DNA of 9,827 bases from Pseudomonadota bacterium (GCA_021826485.1 JAKAZX010000124.1:1-9827); one strand, 5' to 3'; positions 1 to 6,301 are shown, numbered from the stretch's first letter. Numbers and translations are program-made. Notes: generated from the letters alone by a model not told the origin.

Positions 1-587
1 CGTTCAGCGCCGCCGATCTCGCGCGCAAAGCCGATTGCGACCGGCTGGTGGCGGACGCCGCCGCGCGGTTCGGCCGGCTCGACATCCTGGTGAACAACGC
101 CGGCACCACCGTCCGCAAGCCGCCGCAGGACTTCACCGAGGCGGAGTGGCATCAGGTGCTGGACACCAATCTCGCCGCCGCCTTCTTCCTCGCCCAGGCC
201 GCCTATCCGCATTTCCGCAAGGCGGGACAAGGCAAGATCGTCAACATCGCGTCGATGAACGCGCTGCTGAGCGCGCCGCACAACGTGCCCTACGCCGCCA
301 GCAAGTCTGGCATGGCGGGGCTGACGCGCGGCCTCGCGGTCGCCTGGGCGGCGGAGAACATCCAGGTGAACGCGATCCTGCCCGGCTGGATCGAGACGGA
401 GATGGGCGCCTCCGCCCGCGCGCAGATCCCCGGCCTGGCCGAAGCCGTCGCCGCCCGCACGCCCGCCGGTCGCTGGGGCCAGCCGCGCGACCTCGCCGGC
501 CTCGCGGTGTTCCTGTCCTCCCCGGCGTCGGACTGGGTCACCGGCACCAGCATCCCGGCTGATGGCGGCTACAGCGTGCGCGCATAG
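1..587 (+). CDS. SDR family oxidoreductase, sugar/polyol dehydrogenase-like (5' end cut off)
   Basis: Classical short-chain dehydrogenase/reductase, a cytoplasmic NAD(P)-dependent alcohol/ketone oxidoreductase. The frame is already open at the window edge (first full codon at 3), leaving 194 residues to the TAG at 585-587. The N-terminal TGxxxGIG cofactor loop lies upstream, so about 60 residues of a usual ~255 are missing. Visible motifs are NNAG (about residues 31-34), which stabilises the Rossmann core, a catalytic Ser in NIAS (codon 252-254), the catalytic Tyr and Lys of YAASK (291-305), the LPGWIETEM segment after the active site, and the family-typical C-terminal TGTSIPADGGYSV. Sequence style resembles gluconate 5-dehydrogenase/2-deoxygluconate 3-dehydrogenase types, and the adjacent xylose isomerase fits a carbohydrate-catabolism role, but the substrate cannot be read from sequence. 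It converges on xylA. An ATG-less internal start at 48 would lose part of the fold, so the true start is off-window. Confidence 0.93.
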   Translation, partial: FSAADLARKADCDRLVADAAARFGRLDILVNNAGTTVRKPPQDFTEAEWHQVLDTNLAAAFFLAQAAYPHFRKAGQGKIVNIASMNALLSAPHNVPYAASKSGMAGLTRGLAVAWAAENIQVNAILPGWIETEMGASARAQIPGLAEAVAARTPAGRWGQPRDLAGLAVFLSSPASDWVTGTSIPADGGYSVRA

Positions 588-640
588 GCGGGCACGGGCG
601 CCGTGTGCGGCCGGCCCGGCATCCTGGACTGCTTCGTCGC

Positions 641-681
641 TCCGCTCCTCGCAGTGACGATCCAGCGTCACCGCGAGGAGC
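641..681. repeat. Intergenic palindromic repeat / hairpin between convergent genes
   Basis: Positions 644-659 and 666-681 form a 16-bp inverted repeat (GCTCCTCGCAGTGACG against its complement) with one A/C mismatch (653/672) and a 6-nt loop. The arm and the flanking GCTTCGTCGCTCCGCTCCTC (632-650) match the core of a dispersed repeat I know from many proteobacterial genomes, of the form TTCGTCGCTTCGCTCCTCGC plus AATGACG. It lies between the stops of the SDR gene and xylA, so it could act as a bidirectional terminator although it has no T-tract. The repeat-family assignment is from memory; the hairpin is directly visible. Confidence 0.7.
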
Positions 682-687
682 AACGCG

Positions 688-1995
688 CTACACGAAGCGG
701 TTGACCAGGTTCTCCAGATATTCCTGCCGGCCGCTGCGTGGTTGCGGCGCGGGTGCATCATGGGCGGTCTGCGCGAGGTCCGCGAGCGTGCGGCGTCCGG
801 CGAGAATGTCGGCGCCGATGCCGGACTGCCAGCCGGCATAGCGATTGGCGACATGGCGGTCGAGCGTGCCGTCCTCGATGATTTTCGCCGCCGCCAGCAG
901 CGCGCGGGCGCAGAGGTCCATCGCGCCGACATGGCCGTGGAACAGATCCTCCGCGTCGATCGACTGGCGGCGCACCTTGGCGTCGAAGTTGAAGCCGCCG
1001 GTGCCGATGCCGCCCGCCTGGAGGATTTGCAGCAGCGCCAGCGTCCAGTCCGCGACCGAGTTGGGAAACTGGTCGGTGTCCCAGCCGTTCTGCGGGTCGC
1101 CGCGATTCACGTCGATGCTGCCGAGCAAGCCCTGCGACGCCGCATAGGCCAGTTCATGCTCGAACGTGTGGCCGGCAAGTGTGGCGTGGTTCACTTCGAG
1201 GTTCAGCTTGATCTCGCGCTCCAGCCCGTAGCGGCGCAGCAGCGCGGCGACGGCGGCGGCGTCGAAATCGTACTGGTGCTTGGTCGGCTCGCACGGCTTC
1301 GGTTCCACCAGCAGCGTGCCCTTGAAGCCGATGCGGTGCTTGTGCTCGACCACCAGGGACAGGAAGCGGCCGAGCTGGTCGAGTTCCTGGCCGATGCGCG
1401 TGTTCAGCAGCGTCTCATAGCCTTCGCGCCCGCCCCACAGCACGTAGTTCTCGCCGCCCAGCCGGTGCGTCGCCTCCAGCACCTGCTTCACCTGGCCGCA
1501 GGCATAGGCGAACACCGCCGGATCGGGGTTGGTGGCGGCGCCGGCCATGTAGCGCGGATGGCTGAACAGATTGGCCGTGCCCCACAGCAGCTTCACGCCG
1601 CTGGACTGCATCTTCGCCGCCATCCGCTCGGTGATGCGATCGAGGTTGCGCCACGCCTCGGCCAGGGTTTCGCCCAGCGGGGCCACGTCCACGTCGTGGA
1701 AGCAGAAATACGGCGCACCGAGCCGCGCAAAGAAATCGAAGGCGGCATCGAGCTTCTTTTCCGCGTTCTCGATCGTGTCGGCGCCCTGCCACGGGCGGCG
1801 GAACGTGCCGGGGCCGAACATGTCCGCGCCCGGCCAGCAGAACGTGTGCCAGTAGCAGACGGCGAAGCGGAAATGCTCCGCCATCGTGCGGCCGAGCACC
1901 ACGCGGCCCGGATCATACCAGCGGAACGCCAGCGGGTTGGTGCTGTCCGGTCCTTCGTAGCGGATCGGCGGGATGGCGGCGAAGTAATCGGTCAT
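688..1995 (-). CDS. xylA: Xylose isomerase
   Basis: Cytoplasmic metal-dependent isomerase converting D-xylose to D-xylulose (family members also isomerise glucose). The 435-residue protein has the length of class II enzymes. Both family signatures are present: FHDVDVAPLG (catalytic H100, D103) and VEPKPCEP (metal ligand E231, K233), followed by the metal-ligand region NLEVNHATLAGHTFEHE and GDPQNGWDTDQFP (D306, D308). The protein ends NRFV. The ATG at 1993-1995 is chosen because MTDYF matches the usual N-terminus and GGGGAGGA sits 11 nt upstream; the frame is open to 2100, but the extra residues are low-complexity. No xylB (xylulokinase) or xylR is visible within the window; the downstream neighbour is a convergent SDR. 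A possible leader ORF ends in an ATGA overlap with this start. The active site looks intact. Confidence 0.97.
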   Translation of the reverse strand: MTDYFAAIPPIRYEGPDSTNPLAFRWYDPGRVVLGRTMAEHFRFAVCYWHTFCWPGADMFGPGTFRRPWQGADTIENAEKKLDAAFDFFARLGAPYFCFHDVDVAPLGETLAEAWRNLDRITERMAAKMQSSGVKLLWGTANLFSHPRYMAGAATNPDPAVFAYACGQVKQVLEATHRLGGENYVLWGGREGYETLLNTRIGQELDQLGRFLSLVVEHKHRIGFKGTLLVEPKPCEPTKHQYDFDAAAVAALLRRYGLEREIKLNLEVNHATLAGHTFEHELAYAASQGLLGSIDVNRGDPQNGWDTDQFPNSVADWTLALLQILQAGGIGTGGFNFDAKVRRQSIDAEDLFHGHVGAMDLCARALLAAAKIIEDGTLDRHVANRYAGWQSGIGADILAGRRTLADLAQTAHDAPAPQPRSGRQEYLENLVNRFV

Positions 1996-2156
1996 GGCGT
2001 GCTGCGTCCTCCCCGGATGCCCGTTCTGCGCGCGCGGCGCCGCGGGCGGCGGGGCGGAGTGTGGCCAACCGCACAGCCCGGCGCAATGGGCGCCATGCAT
2101 CCGGTCGCGTGCTCACCTGCCATCGCCGGCTGCAACGCAGTGTACAGGTCCGGCAT
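1992..2156 (-). CDS. Possible leader ORF upstream of xylA (54 aa, doubtful)
   Basis: An ATG at 2154-2156, preceded by AGGG with a 6-nt gap, opens a 54-codon frame starting MPDLYTALQPAMAGEH. Its TGA stop (1994-1992) overlaps the xylA ATG as ATGA, the arrangement typical of translational coupling. I recognise no family. The second half is Pro/Arg-rich (HTPPRRPRRRARR), which is what random GC-rich DNA tends to encode. It may be a leader peptide, a decayed gene end or chance. Upstream in-frame GTG/ATG codons (to 2213) could extend it. Confidence 0.2.
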   Translation of the reverse strand: MPDLYTALQPAMAGEHATGCMAPIAPGCAVGHTPPRRPRRRARRTGIRGGRSTP

Positions 2157-2178
2157 GTGAGACCCTGAATCTTCATTC

Positions 2179-2190
2179 ATATCGCGATAT
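2179..2190. promoter_or_regulatory. 12-bp perfect palindrome in the xylA / HMA-like divergent promoter region
   Basis: ATATCGCGATAT is a perfect 12-bp palindrome inside the only clearly AT-rich part (about 2165-2220) of the 283-bp gap between the divergent xylA and HMA-like genes. TACTATATAT-like sequence next to it on the minus strand could serve as a -10 region for xylA, but I cannot place a convincing -35. The rest of the gap is GC-rich and includes another 12-bp GC-only palindrome at 2033-2044. Operator function is inference from position and symmetry. Confidence 0.35.
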
Positions 2191-2278
2191 ATAGTAGACA
2201 TCTCCCATTGCACGATTAGGTTGGTCTCAGACGTTACTGTGGAACGCCAAAATTGTCGGCAACCTTCAGAAATACCTG

Positions 2279-2632
2279 ATGCGGTATTCGAGACATCTTG
2301 TCGCGAGCGGCGTCGCAGCCGTCATCATCTGCCTGCGATGTGTGGTTGCACTCGGTGCGGATTCGCCGACCGCGGCGCACAAACCAGAAGTGCTGATTGT
2401 GGTAATGGGTGTCACGACGCCATTCGCGACGTTCGGGCTGATCCACCGATTCGAGCAGATCGCGGGAGTGGAAAGCGTTACCTTCAATCTGCTCCACGGG
2501 GTTGCCGACGTGACGCTCCGGCCCGGTGCGGTCGTGACCGATGACGAATTTCGTCGGGCCGTCCGCAACGCCAGCTACACGCCGGGGCCGATCCGTTGGA
2601 AGCATCCTGCCCCGGGAATCTCCCCGAACTAG
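2279..2632 (+). CDS. Small exported protein with a cysteine-less HMA-like domain
   Basis: 117 residues. Residues 1-27 form a signal peptide: basic start MRYSRH, hydrophobic core VAAVIICLRCVVAL, likely cleavage after GA. Residues 37-107 follow the ferredoxin-like pattern of heavy-metal-associated (HMA/MerP-like) domains: strand EVLIVVMG, metal-loop position, helix, GVESVTFNL strand-turn, VADVTLRPGAVVTDDEFRRAV and NASYTPG. In the family the loop carries CPFC or CxxC; here it reads T47-P48-F49-A50, so both metal-ligand cysteines are gone while the flanking G44 and F52-G53 remain. A metal-chaperone role is therefore unlikely without other ligands; the domain may be structural, protein-binding or degenerating. 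The ATG has only a weak ribosome-binding site. The stop TAG overlaps the stop of the convergent MFS gene. Domain assignment is from pattern recognition and needs a profile search. Confidence 0.75.
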   Translation: MRYSRHLVASGVAAVIICLRCVVALGADSPTAAHKPEVLIVVMGVTTPFATFGLIHRFEQIAGVESVTFNLLHGVADVTLRPGAVVTDDEFRRAVRNASYTPGPIRWKHPAPGISPN

Positions 2633-3846
2633 GCGCCTGCACCCCGGGGACCAATTGCCCTGCCGTAAAGCACGAGATACGCCGCCTGCAGCACGCCTGC
2701 CATGACCAGGGGTGCCGTGAACGACCCGGTCGCAATCCAGTGCCCGGTCAGAGCCGGGCCGACTGACCTCGGCAGTGCCAGAGAGGCCACGCTCAGGCCG
2801 CTCGCCATCCCCCAGCGGCCCGGGCCAGCCAGACCGACATTTACGGCTTCCATTGTACCCCCTGCTCCGCGCTCCAATGCGAACTTCACGACCCATGCCG
2901 CCGCGGCCAGTGAAAAAGTTGGCAGGAGGGGGAGCAGGAGCAGCAGCAGCAGAGACATCCATTGCATGCGCACATAGATGGATGCCGCAGTCGCGCGCAG
3001 CGCAAGACGACTGATGGCCGCTGCGGACAGTGCCGCCGACAGGAAGCCGGCCATCATGATCGGCCCGATCTGCACGGGGCCGACATGGAACTTCGTCGCG
3101 AACCAGAACGCGATCAGCGGCCCGGAAAGACCGACCGATAGACCGTTGCAAAGATTGATCGCGGTGACCTTGAACAGCACGCCACCCTGCCGCGCCACGA
3201 TGGGCGCAACGGCACATTCGCCGGATATCCCCTGTCTGGACCCGGCCGGTGCGACCAGCAACAGACAGGCATTAGCGATGGAGAGCGTGCCGCCGACCAC
3301 GAACAGCGGCCGGAACGCCGATGCTCCATGCAGCCAATGCGCCCAGAGATCAGGCCCGATCGCGAGCATGCCGCCGATCGTCATGCCGATGAAACCGACT
3401 GCCGCGTTGAGGCTGAACACTTCGGCGCGACGCGGCGGGGGCAGCAGAGCGGCGAGCCATGCCAACTCCGCCGGAACGAAACATCCGGGCGCGCCATTGG
3501 CACCGCGGCCGAAGCCACCAAGGACTGCGGCGATGGCAATGGTCCACGGATCAGTGCAATACGCCGCCAAGCCAAACAGCAAGGCGACGACGAATTCATA
3601 GCCGACCAAAAGTGCCTGGTATCCGCAGCGGTCGCTCAACGGCCCGACAAGCAGGCTGAGGAATGCGCCGATCACGAAACTGGCGGCGAACAACATGCCG
3701 ATCGACCCGCCCTGCCAGTGCAACCGCTGGAGATAGAGCGCGAAATCTGCGACCAGCGCGCCTTGCCAGGTGCTGCGGATAAGGCGGGCGGCCAGCAGCA
3801 GACGGATCGACTGCTTCGCGGAATTGGCGCGTGCCGGAGACCGCAT
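2629..3846 (-). CDS. MFS transporter
   Basis: 405-residue inner-membrane major facilitator with about 12 hydrophobic segments. The loop after the second segment holds MFS motif A, GPLSDRCGYQALL (from G68), and the second half contains a long leucine stretch (MQWMSLLLLLLLPLLP) and the family-like RRAEVFSLNAAVGFIG and LALPRSVGPALTG segments. Proton-coupled secondary transport is the family expectation; the substrate and direction are unknown. The ATG at 3844-3846 is chosen because MRSPARANSAKQSIRLL leads straight into the first membrane segment and lies 5 nt beyond the upstream glycosyltransferase stop. The frame remains open to 4086, but that stretch is charged, lacks membrane segments and lies inside the glycosyltransferase gene. 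The pair is probably one transcript with coupled translation. Its TAG stop shares CTAG with the convergent HMA-like gene. Confidence 0.9.
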   Translation of the reverse strand: MRSPARANSAKQSIRLLLAARLIRSTWQGALVADFALYLQRLHWQGGSIGMLFAASFVIGAFLSLLVGPLSDRCGYQALLVGYEFVVALLFGLAAYCTDPWTIAIAAVLGGFGRGANGAPGCFVPAELAWLAALLPPPRRAEVFSLNAAVGFIGMTIGGMLAIGPDLWAHWLHGASAFRPLFVVGGTLSIANACLLLVAPAGSRQGISGECAVAPIVARQGGVLFKVTAINLCNGLSVGLSGPLIAFWFATKFHVGPVQIGPIMMAGFLSAALSAAAISRLALRATAASIYVRMQWMSLLLLLLLPLLPTFSLAAAAWVVKFALERGAGGTMEAVNVGLAGPGRWGMASGLSVASLALPRSVGPALTGHWIATGSFTAPLVMAGVLQAAYLVLYGRAIGPRGAGA

Positions 3847-3851
3847 GACGG

Positions 3852-5186
3852 TCAGCAAGCAAGCGTCGCATTCTGGACCGTGCGATGCCATACGCCAAGA
3901 GCGCTGCCCGCGTCCGTCGACGTTTCGGGCGATGGCGAAAAGCGCCAGCCAGCCCTCGCCGCCCGATCGCCACCGATCATCAGCCGCAGGCACGCCGCCT
4001 CGACATCGGCGGGTGCGATGGCCTTCATGCAGTGGTTGTCCCCACCGCAGGGCGGCGCGGATACGACATGGACGCAAGGGCTGCATACCATTGGCTGGTA
4101 GAACACCACGGTGCGATCGGACCGGCCCATCCGTCCATAATGATCCGGATGCACCGGCCCGAAGAGCCCGACAGTCGGTGTACCGAGCGCAACGCTGAAA
4201 TGAAACGGACCGCTGTCGTTGGTCAGCACGCAGCTTGCACGTCTGAGCAGCGCAAGCAGGCTGCCCAGCGGCGTAAGCCCGGCCAGATTCCGCAGCCTGT
4301 CCTCGGCGAAGCCCAGGCTCTGCCGTAGCTGCTCGACATGGTCGAACTCGGCAGCGGTTCCGATCAGTACGACCTTCGCGTCCGGGCGATGCAAAAGGAT
4401 GCCGGCAACGGCTTCACGGAACAGGGGCAGCGGCCACCGCCGCTCGACCGCCTTGTCGGACGTGTTGGTGTTGACGACGAGAAGCGGAACATCCGTCAGC
4501 AACCAGGAGCCCAGCAGGTCACCTGCCCGCTGCTCATCATCCGGTGTCACGCGCAGCGACAAACATGGCATTGCACCGGGCGCGGGGCAGCCGATCGCGC
4601 GCGCCATCTGCATGTAAAGGTCATGAACTGGAGCAAACATATTCGCCAGAACAAGCGTGTCGAACACCTGTTGCCGCGCACGATCGCTGGGCCGGTAGAA
4701 GCCGACGCGGTGCCTGGCACCCGATGCCGCCGCCAGCATGGCGGATGCGAAGCGGTGGGTATGCATTTGCAGATCAAAGAACACGGAAGGCGCATGCCGG
4801 CGAATCCGTGCCACCAGCCGTGCGTGCTGCCATGCCGACATTGGACGGCACGAAGCGGCAATCCCCATCACCGCGTCGGCGATGTCACAGCGCTCAGCCA
4901 GCTCGCGGTTCGCGTGGTCGGTAATCAGCAGTATGCGGGCATCCGGCTGACATTCACGGAGCCGTGCGACGAACGGCAAGCTCGCCAGAACGCTTCCCAT
5001 GCCGCCACGTTTGAACACCACGAACGTTTGCCGGTGGGAGCCACCGAGTGCGTTCGCCGGCGCGCGGGTGCGGACCGCGGGATCAGGAAGAGAATGCACC
5101 AGATCGGCCCCCGGGGAGGATTGCGTAGAATGCGAGTTGCCGCATATGGTCTTCGCGGGCACTCTGTCCACTAACAATGATTGCAC
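3852..5186 (-). CDS. Glycosyltransferase family 9 (heptosyltransferase-like)
   Basis: 444-residue GT9 protein. This family transfers heptose or other sugars from nucleotide-sugar donors to lipopolysaccharide core or related acceptors at the cytoplasmic face of the inner membrane. The first ~50 residues are low-complexity; the fold begins at TFVVFKRGGMGSVLASLPFV (55-74), the usual N-terminal strand-loop-helix. The C-terminal donor-binding half has VPLLVVNTNTS, WPLPLF, KVVLIGT and the hallmark TNDSGPFHFSVALGTPTVGL starting at 322, then FGPVHPDHYGR. A cysteine cluster follows (C368, C371, C380, C386), as in many GT9 proteins. The ~40-residue tail is extra. No LPS, heptose or O-antigen gene is nearby, so the acceptor is unknown; the downstream MFS is its operon partner. 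The start is uncertain: the first codons (ATG CAA TCA TTG TTA) are unusually AT-rich, and a start nearer codon 50 is possible. Confidence 0.9.
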   Translation of the reverse strand: MQSLLVDRVPAKTICGNSHSTQSSPGADLVHSLPDPAVRTRAPANALGGSHRQTFVVFKRGGMGSVLASLPFVARLRECQPDARILLITDHANRELAERCDIADAVMGIAASCRPMSAWQHARLVARIRRHAPSVFFDLQMHTHRFASAMLAAASGARHRVGFYRPSDRARQQVFDTLVLANMFAPVHDLYMQMARAIGCPAPGAMPCLSLRVTPDDEQRAGDLLGSWLLTDVPLLVVNTNTSDKAVERRWPLPLFREAVAGILLHRPDAKVVLIGTAAEFDHVEQLRQSLGFAEDRLRNLAGLTPLGSLLALLRRASCVLTNDSGPFHFSVALGTPTVGLFGPVHPDHYGRMGRSDRTVVFYQPMVCSPCVHVVSAPPCGGDNHCMKAIAPADVEAACLRLMIGGDRAARAGWRFSPSPETSTDAGSALGVWHRTVQNATLAC

Positions 5187-5198
5187 ATGACGTCTATG

Positions 5199-5226
5199 AA
5201 TTACCTCATTCTAATGAAGCGTAATT
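5199..5226. promoter_or_regulatory. Nested inverted repeat upstream of the GT9 operon and lipoprotein gene
   Basis: AATTAC (5199-5204) pairs with GTAATT (5221-5226), and inside it TCATT (5206-5210) pairs with AATGA (5213-5217) around a central CT. This AT-rich nested dyad sits 13 bp upstream of the GT9 start and about 93 bp upstream of the lipoprotein start, in their shared divergent promoter region. It could be an operator or, in the RNA, a small hairpin. Function is inferred from symmetry and location. Confidence 0.4.
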
Positions 5227-5318
5227 TACGGCGTCGCGATGGAACAACGCAGATCGGCACAATCTCCACGCTGCGGCGGTGCGGTCTGCCGACGGCCTGC
5301 AACGTAGAGGGAGGCTGT

Positions 5319-5582
5319 ATGCTTTCGATGCTGACGGAAGAATTGGCAACCATGTGCCGGCTCATGCGCCGCGCGGTCCTCGTGATCGTCTGCGCTGTCA
5401 CGCTGACGACGCTTGCCGGGTGTTATGGGGTGCCCGTGGGCGGCGGCTTTGGCATGCCTTATGGCGGCGAGGACGATGGCGGCGAAGGCGATGGGATGGC
5501 AGGTTACGGCATGATGCCCGGCTTCGGCTGGGGTGGCGGATGGGGTGGCTTTGAAGGGTGGCGCGGCGGCGACGACGATTGA
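5319..5582 (+). CDS. Small Gly-rich lipoprotein
   Basis: 87 residues from the ATG at 5319, which follows AGAGGGAGG closely, a strong ribosome-binding site. Residues 16-35 form a lipoprotein signal peptide: MRR, hydrophobic AVLVIVCAVTLTT, lipobox LAGC with C35 as the lipidated residue. An internal ATG at 5364 (M16) would give a more standard 20-residue signal but has no clear ribosome-binding site. The ~52-residue mature part is Gly-rich with acidic clusters (GGEDDGGEGDG, ending GGDDD) and aromatic-Gly repeats (GFGWGGGWGG); it has no recognisable domain and is probably disordered. I do not recognise the family. The frame is open upstream to a TTG at 5181, overlapping the GT9 start; I judge that extension unlikely. 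A hairpin follows the stop. Confidence 0.7.
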   Translation: MLSMLTEELATMCRLMRRAVLVIVCAVTLTTLAGCYGVPVGGGFGMPYGGEDDGGEGDGMAGYGMMPGFGWGGGWGGFEGWRGGDDD

Positions 5583-5598
5583 TGTCCCGCTTGTCGCA

Positions 5599-5620
5599 GC
5601 CGCCGTGCGGCACGGTCGGC
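5599..5620 (+). terminator. Hairpin after the lipoprotein gene (possible terminator)
   Basis: GCCGCCGTG (5599-5607) pairs with CACGG-T-CGGC (5611-5620) with a single bulged T (5616) and a CGG loop, beginning 17 nt after the lipoprotein stop. There is no T-tract, so intrinsic termination is only possible, not shown. A second, overlapping inverted repeat (TCGGCCC 5616-5622 with GGGCCGA 5645-5651) lies just downstream. The rest of the 173-bp gap up to the next gene shows nothing else I can support. Confidence 0.4.
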
Positions 5621-5755
5621 CCGCTGACGCCACCGGTCCGCCGTGGGCCGATTGACCGCCCGGTTGCGCCGGCGCCGCAGCGCCGCCGGTCCCGATGAAT
5701 TGACGACACCTGGCGCCGCTGGAAGTGTAGTCGCCTCACGCGCGGAGGGGATCTC

Positions 5756-6262
5756 ATGGACCGGCGCCGCATCATCGGACGCGTCGCGGTCGGCATGCTG
5801 GCCGGCACCGCCGGAGTACGCCTGGCGGCGGCGCAGTCGGCCGCGCCGGAGGGGCCGGGTGTCGCGCTGCTGCGCCGGCTGGCCGCCGCGGTCACGGCGC
5901 ACGACCTGGCGCGGATCGACACGATCTATGCCGCCGGCACCAGTTACGTGAACCATCAGGCGCTGGTGGCCGCACCTTCCGACATCCCGCCGCGGGAGGC
6001 GTTCAAAGCCTATCTGCAGCAGCGCATCGCCGCATTTCCGGATCTGGCGCTGTCGATCGAGGTGGCGATGGAAAGCGGCGACATGATCGCCGGCAACCTG
6101 ATCTGGAGCGGGACGCAGCAGGGCGCCTATCTGGGCGTGCCGCCGCGCGGGCGGCATGTGGTGTGGAACTCCACCGACATCTTCCGCACGCGCGACGGGC
6201 TGATCTGCGACCACTGGGGCGCGGTCGATCTGTTCGGGCTGCTGCGGCAGTTGCAGGCGTGA
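5756..6262 (+). CDS. Exported SnoaL-like / ester cyclase family protein
   Basis: 168 residues. The N-terminus MDRRRIIGRVAVGMLAGTAG followed by VRLAAAQSA is a Tat-like signal (paired arginines before a hydrophobic stretch, AAA/AQ cleavage area), suggesting periplasmic location after folding. The remainder fits the SnoaL-like/NTF2-like alpha+beta barrel: helix with LLRRLAAAVTAHDLARIDTIY, FKAYLQQRIAAFPDL, IEVAMESGDMIAGNLIWSGT, QQGAYLGVPPRGRHVVWNSTDIF and the C-terminal strand LICDHWGAVDLFGLL. The W-S-G-T, G-x-PP-G-R and HWGAVD segments are typical of proteins annotated ester cyclase. Such proteins range from polyketide cyclases to ligand-binding proteins, so a specific reaction cannot be assigned. 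The ATG at 5756 follows GGAGGGG at good spacing. The gene converges on marR with a 39-bp GC-rich gap. Export is unusual for this mostly cytoplasmic fold. Confidence 0.85.
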   Translation: MDRRRIIGRVAVGMLAGTAGVRLAAAQSAAPEGPGVALLRRLAAAVTAHDLARIDTIYAAGTSYVNHQALVAAPSDIPPREAFKAYLQQRIAAFPDLALSIEVAMESGDMIAGNLIWSGTQQGAYLGVPPRGRHVVWNSTDIFRTRDGLICDHWGAVDLFGLLRQLQA

Positions 6263-6301
6263 CCGGCCGGCGGTGACCCCCGGCGCGGGCGGCGGCGCGC
6301 G

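Noticed and set aside
2033..2044. 12-bp palindrome CGCGGCGCCGCG in the xylA leader
   Set aside because: Made only of G and C in very GC-rich DNA, so chance symmetry is likely, and it does not cover the xylA ribosome-binding site.
742..2160. 472-codon open frame on the plus strand across xylA
   Set aside because: It is antisense to a clear xylose isomerase with all motifs, and its translation is repetitive Ala/Arg/Gln/His-rich with no domain pattern.
2234..3217. 327-codon minus-strand frame spanning the HMA-like and MFS genes
   Set aside because: It crosses two genes that have recognisable domains in other frames and is itself Arg/Gly-rich without membrane or domain pattern.
3847..4086. N-terminal extension of the MFS frame by 80 codons
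   Set aside because: It lies wholly inside the glycosyltransferase gene, is charged and lacks membrane segments; the ATG at 3846 gives a standard MFS start.
4338..5174. 278-codon plus-strand frame opposite the glycosyltransferase
   Set aside because: The minus strand encodes the GT9 hallmark TNDSGP and flanking motifs; this frame has none.
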